DNA from: Hyphobacterium marinum
GTDB lineage: Bacteria; Pseudomonadota; Alphaproteobacteria; Caulobacterales; Maricaulaceae
Length of the DNA: 64,000 nt
NCBI RefSeq assembly: GCF_036330325.1
Contig: NZ_JAZDRO010000002.1
Span: 62,001 to 126,000 of the forward strand
Reading direction: 5' to 3'
In this document: in pieces, positions 16,633 through 24,308 of the stretch
How the letters are laid out: the number at the start of each line of letters is the position of its first letter
How positions within the stretch are numbered: the stretch's first letter is position 1
Translations under genes and position numbers: made by a program
The notes under the pieces: generated by a model
Database searches by the model: none
What the model saw: the letters and a program-made list of their open reading frames with translations, nothing else
What the model was told of the DNA's origin: nothing

Positions 16633-16821
16633 CGGCTTGCTGAACGGTCCCTGAGCCGATCTAGACTCAAAACCGGCATAGAAACAAGACTGGTAAATTC
16701 AACAAGATGCGTCGCCAGCCTGGCAATGCAGAGCCGTCCGGCACGCTGGTTCAGCCCCGAGCTTCTGTTCAGCCCCGCGCCTCCCAAGCCACTGCGACAT
16801 GGGTCCGACCAAGCGGATGCC

Positions 16822-18900
16822 CTAGTTGTCCAGGAAGCTCCGCAGCTTGCGGCTCCGGCTCGGGTGTTTGAGCTTCCTGAGGGCTTTCGCCTCGATCTGG
16901 CGGATCCGTTCACGGGTCACCGAGAATTGCTGGCCGACCTCTTCAAGCGTGTGATCGGTATTCATGCCGATACCGAAGCGCATGCGCAGCACGCGTTCCT
17001 CACGCGGTGTGAGCGAGGCGAGCACGCGCGTGGTCGTCTCCCGCAAATTGGCGTGGATCGCCGCGTCGATCGGCAGGACGGCATTCTTGTCCTCGATGAA
17101 ATCACCGAGATGGCTGTCTTCCTCGTCGCCAATGGGCGTTTCGAGGCTGATCGGCTCCTTGGCGATCTTCATCACTTTGCGCACTTTCTCGAGCGGCATG
17201 GCGAGCTTTTCGGCGAGCTCCTCCGGCGTCGGCTCGCGGCCGATCTCGTGGAGGACCTGGCGCGAAGTGCGCACGATCTTGTTGATCGTCTCGATCATGT
17301 GGACCGGGATGCGGATTGTCCGGGCCTGGTCGGCGATGGAACGGGTAATGGCCTGGCGGATCCACCACGTCGCATAGGTCGAGAATTTGTAGCCACGGCG
17401 GTATTCGAACTTATCGACCGCCTTCATCAGGCCGATATTGCCTTCCTGGATCAGGTCGAGGAATTGCAGGCCGCGATTGGTGTATTTCTTGGCGATGGAG
17501 ATAACGAGGCGGAGGTTGGCCTCGACCATTTCCTTCTTGGCAATGCGCGCCTCGCGCTCGCCCTTCTGTACGGTACGCACAATGCGGCGGAAATCGTCAA
17601 TCGGCACGCCGGAACGTTGCGCCAGGTCGCCGATATGGCTGCGGATGACGTCGGCCTCGGCCTGCTCACGGTCGACAAAGCGGTCCCAGGCCTTGGACTT
17701 GCCTTTCAGGCCGGCAAACCAGTCCGGGTCCATCTCGTTGCCGAAATAGGCCTGCATGAATTCGGTGCGCGGCACGCCGTGCGCGTCAGCCATGCGCAAC
17801 AGCTTGCCCTCGAGCGCCATCAATTCCTTGTTGATGGCGTAGAGCTGCTCGACCAGCGCCTCGATCCGTGCGTTGTTCAGGTGCAGGCTGTTCAGTTCGG
17901 TGACGATGGCCGTTTGCAGGCCCTCGTAATTTTCACGGTCCTTGTTGGACAGGTCCTTGCCGGCGATGCGGGCATTGACCAGCTTGTCCTGGAGCTTACG
18001 GAACGTATTGAAATCGTTGGCGATCGCGTCGAGCGTCTGCATGACCTCTTCGCGCAGCTCGGCTTCCATCGCGGAGATGGAGAGATTGACGCCCTCGTCG
18101 TCGTCCTCGTCCTCGTCCTCGCTCTCGCCGTCTTCCTTCTCGGTGTCCTCGCCGTCGCCGTCTTCGTCGTCTTCCTCGTCCTTGGACGGGGCTTTCGCGC
18201 CGGGCTTGCCGCCGCCGGGCTGCTGGTCGGGGCGTCCGCCTTCGGAATAGTCAGGCTGCGGGTTCTTGCCGCCATAGGTCGCGTCGAGGTCGATAATGTC
18301 GCGCAGGAGGACCTTGCCCTCGGCCAGCTCCTCGCGCCAGACCATGATGGCCTCGAAGGTGAGCGGGCTTTCGCAGAGGCCGCGGATCATCGCGTTGCGG
18401 CCAGCCTCGATACGCTTGGCGATGGCGATCTCGCCCTCGCGCGAGAGCAGTTCGACCGTGCCCATTTCACGCAGATACATGCGGACCGGGTCGTCGGTGC
18501 GGTCCGCAGAGGCCGGCGTGTTCTGGCCGGCAACAGCAGTACCGGCCTTGCCGGTTACGGCCTTGGACTTGCCGTCGTCCTCATCGTCATCGGAATCATC
18601 GTCGTCATCGGAGTCGCTGGAGGCCTTGGCCTTTTCGCCACTATCATCGTCATCGTCGGCATCTTCGGCCTCGATGACATTGACGCCCATTTCCGACAGC
18701 TTGGCGAGCACGTCCTCGATCTGTTCGGACGTGTACTCGTCCTCGGGCAGGACCTTGATGATCTCGTCATGGGTGATGTAGCCGCGCTTTTTCGCGGCCT
18801 TGATCATCGTTTTGACGTCCTTGTCAGTCAGGTCGAGGATCGGTCCGTCCTGCGGAGTCTCGTCGCCGCCCGTTCCCGCTGCCGTCGTCGTTTTGGTCAT
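16822..18900 (-). CDS. rpoD: Housekeeping RNA polymerase sigma factor (sigma-70)
   Basis: 692 residues. Region 1.1-like N-terminus (LTDKDVKTMIKAAKKRGYITHDEIIKVLP), region 1.2 (DPVRMYLREMGTVELLSREGEIAIAKRIE), a long non-conserved region, region 2 (LRLVISIAKKYTNRGLQFLDLIQEGNIGLMKAVDKFEYRRGYKFSTYATWWIRQAITRSIADQARTIRIPVHMIE), region 3 and region 4 (VTRERIRQIEAKALRKLKHPSRSRKLR). Two acidic low-complexity stretches occur at about 80-110 and 240-270. Start ATG at 18900 is preferred; a TTG at 18945 could add 15 residues. It follows dnaG by 68 bp, as in the classic dnaG-rpoD operon. Confidence 0.98.
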   Translation of the reverse strand: MTKTTTAAGTGGDETPQDGPILDLTDKDVKTMIKAAKKRGYITHDEIIKVLPEDEYTSEQIEDVLAKLSEMGVNVIEAEDADDDDDSGEKAKASSDSDDDDDSDDDEDDGKSKAVTGKAGTAVAGQNTPASADRTDDPVRMYLREMGTVELLSREGEIAIAKRIEAGRNAMIRGLCESPLTFEAIMVWREELAEGKVLLRDIIDLDATYGGKNPQPDYSEGGRPDQQPGGGKPGAKAPSKDEEDDEDGDGEDTEKEDGESEDEDEDDDEGVNLSISAMEAELREEVMQTLDAIANDFNTFRKLQDKLVNARIAGKDLSNKDRENYEGLQTAIVTELNSLHLNNARIEALVEQLYAINKELMALEGKLLRMADAHGVPRTEFMQAYFGNEMDPDWFAGLKGKSKAWDRFVDREQAEADVIRSHIGDLAQRSGVPIDDFRRIVRTVQKGEREARIAKKEMVEANLRLVISIAKKYTNRGLQFLDLIQEGNIGLMKAVDKFEYRRGYKFSTYATWWIRQAITRSIADQARTIRIPVHMIETINKIVRTSRQVLHEIGREPTPEELAEKLAMPLEKVRKVMKIAKEPISLETPIGDEEDSHLGDFIEDKNAVLPIDAAIHANLRETTTRVLASLTPREERVLRMRFGIGMNTDHTLEEVGQQFSVTRERIRQIEAKALRKLKHPSRSRKLRSFLDN

Positions 18901-18968
18901 TCGTTCAAAATCCCGATCGGCGCGCGTTTCAAGCACGCCTTCCAATTCCGCTTCTGCCAGGCTGATGT

Positions 18969-20786
18969 TCAGGTTTCGCCGCCGCGCGCTCCGGTCCGCC
19001 TCTGCGCTTCGACCAGCCGCCGCAAACCGTCTGAATCACCCCGACCAATTTCCTCTTGCAGCCGCGTGCGCAATTCGCTGCGCTTCGCCCGCAAACCCGA
19101 CCGTTCCATATAGGTGTCCGCCAGCCGCGTCCAAGCCCTGTCGCGCAGCGCGCGGGAGGCTTCCACGCCTCCCAATGCCGCGCGCATGGGGCCGAGATCG
19201 CTCCCCAGACGCCGCAAAACTTCCGTATGCCCCCGATTCATGAGCGCGGCGCGCAAGCCACCCTCATCTGCAACTTCGCCAGAAGAGCAGGCGTCTAGAA
19301 CGGCGTCACGTAGCGAGTCAAGCGCGCCGAAACCCATCGAGGCCAGCGTCTCGGCGTGATCTTCGGCGATCTCGGGATACTCGATGGCCGCAAGCAGCAG
19401 AAGCCGCGCGGGTGCCGGGGCCGTACCGCCACTGGCGGCCCGTTTCAGTTCACCGGTCGGACCGGGGACCGCATCGCGCTTTTTCCAGCCGCCTGACCGG
19501 CGTGCACCACCGAACATGGCCTCCAGCCGGGCATCGAAATCGCGCTTGTATTCCTCGCGAACATCCGGATTGGCAATGCGTGACAGAAGCGCGCGCAACC
19601 GCCGCCGGAAGCCGGCGCGCCGGTCGGGATCGTCCAGGGGTTCAAGTTCGGCCTCACGGTCCCAGAGCAGCTGTGAAAGCGGCCGCGTGTCGGACGCGGC
19701 CTTGCGCAGTGCGCCCGCCCCCTCCTCACGCAACAGATCGTCCGGGTCCTTGCCTTCAGGCAGGAAGATGAAGCGTAGCGACCGGCCGGGTTCCAGCATC
19801 GGCAAGGCGCGGTCGGCGGCCGTACCTGCGGCACGGCGTCCGGCGCTGTCGCCGTCAAAGCACAGGACCGGTTCGGCCCCGGCCCGCCAGAGCAGTGTCA
19901 GCTGGTCCTCGGTCAGCGCCGTGCCCAGTGGTGCGACGGCGTGATCCAGCCCGGCCCGGGCAAAGGCAATGGCGTCGAGATAGCCTTCCGCCACGATCAG
20001 GCCGCGCGCGCCGGAGGTCGGATCGGCGGCAGCCTTTCGTGCTTCCGGATAGCGGTAGAGCGTCGAGCCCTTATGGAAGATCGGCGTCTCGGGGGAGTTG
20101 AGATACTTCGCCCGGGCATTCTTGTTCATCGCCCGCCCGCCGAAGGCGACAAGCCGCCCGCGCGGGTCGCGGATCGGGAACATGATGCGGCCCCGGAACC
20201 GGTCATAGGGCGCACCGCCATCGTCCGGCGCTATCAGAAGCCCCGTTTCAATGAGGTCGCCCGGACTGGCCCCTGAGGCGATGAGTTCATCCTTCAACGC
20301 GGCCCGGCTGTCAGGCGCATAGCCGATGCCGAACCGCCGCCAGTCATCCGGCGACAGACCACGGCTCTCGAGATAGCGCCGGGCATCCGTCCCGCTGCGG
20401 GCGCGCAGGGATTGCTCGAAAAAGGCCTGGGCGGCCTCCATCCACTCGATCAGGGACTTGCCGCGCTCGGCTTTCCGCGCCGCGTCCGGGTCGCCTTTCG
20501 GCAGCGCAAGCCCCGCCTCACCGGCCAGGCGTTCGGCGGCCTCCATGAAGGACAGGCCTTCGATCTTCATCAGCCAGTCGAAGGCATCCCCATGCTCGCC
20601 GGAGGCAAAGCAATGGTAGAATTTCTTCTCGTCATTGACGAAGAAGGACGGCGTCTTCTCTTTCTTGAAGGGCGACAGGCCGGCGAACTCGCGGCCCTGA
20701 CGCTTCAGGGCGACCTTGCGCCCGATCAGGTCGGACAACCGGATCCGGGCGCGTATCTCGTCCTTGAAGTCATCGCTCAATCGCAT
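18969..20786 (-). CDS. dnaG: DNA primase
   Basis: 605 residues. The N-terminal domain aligns with the CHC2 zinc-finger (FAGLSPFKKEKTPSFFVNDEKKFYHCFASGEHGDAF), but of the four zinc ligands only Cys59 remains: the first Cys is Ser38, the His is Lys41 and the last Cys is Ser62. The core has the TOPRIM motifs (GLIVAEGYLDAIA, with CFDGDSAGRRAA as the DxD-type Asp pair) and a DnaB-binding-like C-terminal region. Primase makes RNA primers for replication. It ends 68 bp before rpoD and starts 67 bp after the stop of yqeY on the same strand. Confidence 0.97.
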   Translation of the reverse strand: MRLSDDFKDEIRARIRLSDLIGRKVALKRQGREFAGLSPFKKEKTPSFFVNDEKKFYHCFASGEHGDAFDWLMKIEGLSFMEAAERLAGEAGLALPKGDPDAARKAERGKSLIEWMEAAQAFFEQSLRARSGTDARRYLESRGLSPDDWRRFGIGYAPDSRAALKDELIASGASPGDLIETGLLIAPDDGGAPYDRFRGRIMFPIRDPRGRLVAFGGRAMNKNARAKYLNSPETPIFHKGSTLYRYPEARKAAADPTSGARGLIVAEGYLDAIAFARAGLDHAVAPLGTALTEDQLTLLWRAGAEPVLCFDGDSAGRRAAGTAADRALPMLEPGRSLRFIFLPEGKDPDDLLREEGAGALRKAASDTRPLSQLLWDREAELEPLDDPDRRAGFRRRLRALLSRIANPDVREEYKRDFDARLEAMFGGARRSGGWKKRDAVPGPTGELKRAASGGTAPAPARLLLLAAIEYPEIAEDHAETLASMGFGALDSLRDAVLDACSSGEVADEGGLRAALMNRGHTEVLRRLGSDLGPMRAALGGVEASRALRDRAWTRLADTYMERSGLRAKRSELRTRLQEEIGRGDSDGLRRLVEAQRRTGARGGET

Positions 20787-20814
20787 GTCGCAAACGCTTC
20801 CGCCGCAGGCCTGA

Positions 20815-20838
20815 CGCGCCAGCCTAATCGCTGGCGCG
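20815..20838 (-). terminator. Hairpin between yqeY and dnaG
   Basis: CGCGCCAGC at 20815-20823 pairs perfectly with 20830-20838 around a 6-nt loop. No T run follows on either strand, so it is at best a weak or Rho-assisted stop, or an attenuator-like structure between yqeY and dnaG. Confidence 0.4.
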
Positions 20839-20853
20839 CGCCTGCGCCATGCG

Positions 20854-21321
20854 TCAGGCCACGTCGGAGAGGAGTGTTTTCACTTTCGCGCCGGCCTTGG
20901 AGAAGTCCATGCGGCCCGTGTAGCGCTCCTTAAGCGTCCCCATGCACTTGCCCATATCCTTCAGGCCGGAGGCGTTGAGTTCCTCGACCACCGATTTCGC
21001 GGCGCGTTCGATTTCGGCCTCTTCCATCGGCTGGGGGAGGTATTCGCGCACGATTTCGGCTTCCTCGCGCTCGCGCTCGGCGAGATCGAGACGGCCGGCG
21101 GACTCGTAGGTATCCGCGCTTTCGTCGCGTTGCTTGGCCAGCTTTTGCAGGATGGCCATGATTTCGCTTTCCTCGCAGCCCGTGCAGCGGTCTTCCGCGC
21201 GCGCGGCAATATCGCGGTCCTTGATGGCCGCAGAGATCAGCCGCAGGGTCGACACGCGCAGAGCATCCTTGCTCTTCATCGCGGCCTTCGTGTCGGCGAG
21301 GATTCGTTCCCGAATTGACAT
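20854..21321 (-). CDS. yqeY: GatB/YqeY domain protein
   Basis: 155 residues. A YqeY domain from start to end: SIRERILADTKAAMKSKDALRVSTLRLISAAIKDRDIAARAE, the SADTYESAGRLDLAEREREEAEIVREYLPQPM helical pair, and SGLKDMGKCMGTLKERYTGRMDFSKAGAKVKTLL. The fold matches the tail of GatB, the tRNA amidotransferase subunit, but standalone YqeY proteins have no proven role. The Cys-containing CTGCEESE segment in the loop is not typical. Start ATG at 21321 gives the usual N-terminus. Divergent from carA. Confidence 0.93.
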   Translation of the reverse strand: MSIRERILADTKAAMKSKDALRVSTLRLISAAIKDRDIAARAEDRCTGCEESEIMAILQKLAKQRDESADTYESAGRLDLAEREREEAEIVREYLPQPMEEAEIERAAKSVVEELNASGLKDMGKCMGTLKERYTGRMDFSKAGAKVKTLLSDVA

Positions 21322-21405
21322 TGCAGTTTCAACCATTTTCCGGCAAGCGCATCTGCCAGCGCTCAAGCCATTGATTTTGTGTGATTTCTCAACGCGTCCC
21401 GTTTC

Positions 21406-21433
21406 TTGACGCTAACCACGGCGTTGCATAACG
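21406..21433 (+). promoter_or_regulatory. Candidate housekeeping promoter for carA
   Basis: TTGACGC at 21406-21412 and GCATAACG at 21426-21433 are 13 bp apart. That fits the Caulobacter-type sigma-73 layout (TTGaCgS, 10-14 bp, GCTANAWC), with the -10 partly matching. It lies 65-93 bp before the carA start. Confidence 0.5.
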
Positions 21434-21498
21434 TCCCGGCGAATTCGAGCAGGCCTGATATAAGCCGATCCGCCCCGAATTCCAAGGAGCGCGCAGAT

Positions 21499-22686
21499 AT
21501 GACGGTATCGCCTGAAAAGCAAGCCCCCACCGCCAAGCCGACCGGGGTGATCGTCCTGGCCGATGGCAGCACATTTTTCGGAACCGGAGCCGGTGCCGCT
21601 GGCGAAGCGGTTGGAGAGCTCTGTTTCAACACGGCGATGACCGGGCACCAGGAAATCCTGGCGGACCCGTCCTATGCCGGTCAGATCGTCTGCTTCACCT
21701 TCCCTCATGTGGGCAATGTCGGCGCGAATATCCAGGACGAGGAATCAGCCAGCGAACCGGCCCGCAAGGCCGCCGTCGGCATGGTTTCGCGCGCCGTCAT
21801 CACCGCGCCGGCCAACTGGCGCGCGGAAGAGAGTTTCGACAGCTGGCTTGCCGGACGCGGGATCATCGCCGTCACCGGTATCGACACGCGCGCCCTGACC
21901 CGCCGCATTCGCGAACAGGGCATGCCGATGGCCGTCACCGCACACGCGCCTGATGGTGAATTCGATCTCGATGCCCTGCGCAAGCTCGCCGCCGAAGCAC
22001 CGGCCATGGAAGGCCGCGAACTGGCCGCGGCGGTTGCCCAGACCGGCAATAGCGATTGGGCCGAAAGCGCCTGGGACTGGCCGAACGGCTTCGACAAGGG
22101 CCCGTCGGACGGGCCGCGCGTCGTGGTGCTGGACTATGGCGTGAAGGCCAACATCCTGCGCCGCCTTGCCGCGGCGGGCGCGCGGGTCAGCGTCGCACCG
22201 GGCAAGGCCAGCGCGGACGATATTCTTGCCATGAAGCCCGACGGTGTCGTGGTCTCGAACGGTCCGGGCGACCCGGCCGCGACCGGTGGCTATGCGCTGG
22301 CGACATTGCGCGGCCTTATCGAGGCGGGCGTACCGATGCTCGGCATCTGCCTCGGCCACCAGATGCTGGCGCTGGCGCTGGGCGCGAAGACGCTGAAAAT
22401 GGCCCAGGGCCATCACGGAGCGAACCACCCGGTGAAGAACCACGAGACCGGCCAGGTCGAGATCGTGTCGATGAACCACGGGTTTGCAGTCGATGCGGAC
22501 ACCCTGCCAGCCGACGCGGTGGAGACCCATGTTTCGCTGTTTGACGGAACCAATTGCGGCTTCCGGCTGAAGGACCGGCCGGTGACTGCTGTCCAGCACC
22601 ACCCCGAGGCCAGCCCGGGCCCGCAGGACAGTTTCAACGTCTTTGAACGCTTCGTGGACTCACTGAAGACCCGGCAGGCTGCATGA
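21499..22686 (+). CDS. carA: Carbamoyl-phosphate synthase small (glutaminase) subunit
   Basis: 395 residues. The N-terminal CPSase small-chain domain (VIVLADGSTFFGTGAGAAGEAVGELCFNTAMTGHQEILADPSYAGQIVCFTFPHVGNVG) is followed by a class I glutaminase domain: VVLDYGVKANILRRL, nucleophile Cys in GICLGHQML, and the His/Glu pair in VQHHPEASPGP. It delivers ammonia from glutamine to CarB for carbamoyl phosphate, feeding arginine and pyrimidine synthesis. Start ATG at 21499 has an AAGGAGC site. Its stop overlaps the next gene by ATGA, so translation is coupled to the methyltransferase-PhyH gene. Confidence 0.97.
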   Translation: MTVSPEKQAPTAKPTGVIVLADGSTFFGTGAGAAGEAVGELCFNTAMTGHQEILADPSYAGQIVCFTFPHVGNVGANIQDEESASEPARKAAVGMVSRAVITAPANWRAEESFDSWLAGRGIIAVTGIDTRALTRRIREQGMPMAVTAHAPDGEFDLDALRKLAAEAPAMEGRELAAAVAQTGNSDWAESAWDWPNGFDKGPSDGPRVVVLDYGVKANILRRLAAAGARVSVAPGKASADDILAMKPDGVVVSNGPGDPAATGGYALATLRGLIEAGVPMLGICLGHQMLALALGAKTLKMAQGHHGANHPVKNHETGQVEIVSMNHGFAVDADTLPADAVETHVSLFDGTNCGFRLKDRPVTAVQHHPEASPGPQDSFNVFERFVDSLKTRQAA

Positions 22687-24308
22687 GCGCGGACGCCCGG
22701 ATCTGCCCTGCCTGCGGCGGCACGTTCGAGGTCTTCTTCGAACCTTTCAGTGTCCCGATCAACCAGACCGTTTCGGTCGAGCGGTGTGCCGCCTGCGGCC
22801 TTGCGGAACGTCAACCGGGCGTCGCCTTCGATTTCACCGATCTCGACCGCGAACATTACATGGACGACTGGAAGTCACTCGACCTGTCCAGTCTCAGCTT
22901 CAAGTACGAGCGGGTCATGGAAGCGGCCCGCGATCTGTCGCCCTGGATCGTCAAGGACGGCCCGTGGGGACGCAGCATTCTCGATGTCGGCTGCGGTGCG
23001 GGCTATTTCCTCATGCACTGCCGCGCTCATGGCTGGGGGATTCGCGGCGTCGACAAGTGGGGCGATCTCGCCGACTGGGGCCGCAAATACCTGAAGGTCG
23101 ATATTGAACCGGCCACGATCGAAAACTCGGTCGTCGAGGAGAACGCCTTCGAGGCGGTGACCGCATTTGACGTGATCAGCTTTGCCGATGACCCGGTAGC
23201 CTTCCTCAAGGCCTGCCGTGGCCGTCTGAAACCCGGTGGCCTCCTGGCGATCACAACACCAAATTTTGATGCCCAGGAGCGCAAGGACCAGGGCGCGGCC
23301 TGGGACAAGCTCGGCGCGAATGTCCGGCGCTGGTTCTTCACCCCGGAAAGCCTCGAGACCGCCGCGAAAGCAGCTGGCTTCGGTGCGATGCGGACGCGGC
23401 TGGCTGGCGGCACACATCAGGACGAGGAACTCTTCCTCTTCGCGCAGAACCCGTTTAAGGCGTCGATCAGCTGGACCGACATCGCCGAGGACGCCCCCAG
23501 CGACAACATGCTGCCCCCGCTCGACCGCCGCGATGTCAACGAGACGGCGCTGTCCGATGCCCAGCGGCACTGGCGCGAGAACGGCTATCTGATCCTGCGC
23601 GATTTCATCCCGCACGACGTCATCGACCGCTATTGCAAGGTGCGCGAACGGCTCCAGGCCCCCGGCGGCTGGGACGACGAGACACCCTATATGGAGGTCA
23701 AGGAAATCCGCGACCTCTGCCTCTACGGACCGCTGGCCGAAACGCTGGAAGCCCTGATCGGCGAGCCGATGGTGATGAACCTCAACCTCACCGGCTGGCG
23801 CACCACGCAGCGCGACTGGCATCAGGACGATTACCTGAATCCCGACGAAGTGCGCGGGCGCTATGTCGCGTGCTGGTTCGCGCTCGACACGATCGGACCG
23901 GAAACCGGACCGTTCCAGTTCGTGCCCGGCTCGCACAAATGGCCGCACATCAAGAAAAGCAAAATCCTCAATTTCGTGCCCGAGGAAGTTCGCCAGACCC
24001 GCGCCTGGCCGATCCATTCCGAACGCGTGCTGACACCGTTCTTCGAGGAAATGATCGACGCCAATGATCTTGAAAAGGTCGAGTTCACTGCGGAAAAGGG
24101 CGACGTGCTGATCTGGCATGCCCGGCTTCTTCACCGCGGCACGGTCGCGAAAAAGCCCAATGCCGTGCGCAAGGCGATCATCACCCACTACACCGCGCTG
24201 GGCGCGATGAGTGCCTATGGCCCGGTGGAGCGCTGGGACACGGGCGGGCTCTACTTCGTTGAACCGTCCAAGCGCGAGCCTGATCCCGAACGCGAGGTGA
24301 AGGTCTGA
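22683..24308 (+). CDS. Methyltransferase-PhyH dioxygenase fusion with zinc ribbon
   Basis: 541 residues in three parts. Residues 8-38 form a zinc ribbon (CPAC at 8-11, CAAC at 35-38). Residues about 60-250 are a class I SAM methyltransferase, with motif I ILDVGCGAGYF (99-109), and SFADDPVAFLKACRGRLKPGGLLAITTPN as post-motif II. Residues about 290-525 are a phytanoyl-CoA dioxygenase (PhyH) fold: iron ligands His380 and Asp382 in DWHQDDYL, His484 in LLHRGTV, likely 2-oxoglutarate Arg496. PhyH enzymes hydroxylate small molecules or lipids. The same polypeptide could methylate and hydroxylate one substrate, which is unknown. It overlaps carA and the next gene by 4 bp each. Confidence 0.88.
   Translation: MSADARICPACGGTFEVFFEPFSVPINQTVSVERCAACGLAERQPGVAFDFTDLDREHYMDDWKSLDLSSLSFKYERVMEAARDLSPWIVKDGPWGRSILDVGCGAGYFLMHCRAHGWGIRGVDKWGDLADWGRKYLKVDIEPATIENSVVEENAFEAVTAFDVISFADDPVAFLKACRGRLKPGGLLAITTPNFDAQERKDQGAAWDKLGANVRRWFFTPESLETAAKAAGFGAMRTRLAGGTHQDEELFLFAQNPFKASISWTDIAEDAPSDNMLPPLDRRDVNETALSDAQRHWRENGYLILRDFIPHDVIDRYCKVRERLQAPGGWDDETPYMEVKEIRDLCLYGPLAETLEALIGEPMVMNLNLTGWRTTQRDWHQDDYLNPDEVRGRYVACWFALDTIGPETGPFQFVPGSHKWPHIKKSKILNFVPEEVRQTRAWPIHSERVLTPFFEEMIDANDLEKVEFTAEKGDVLIWHARLLHRGTVAKKPNAVRKAIITHYTALGAMSAYGPVERWDTGGLYFVEPSKREPDPEREVKV

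Noticed and set aside
16749..16777. Two GTTCAGCCCCG copies 18 bp apart
   Set aside because: Short and in a gap after rpoD; no conserved context to support a function.
16726..19113. Long plus-strand open frame of 795 codons opposite rpoD
   Set aside because: It mirrors rpoD codons on the other strand; the minus-strand product is clearly sigma-70. Open antisense frames are common in GC-rich genes.
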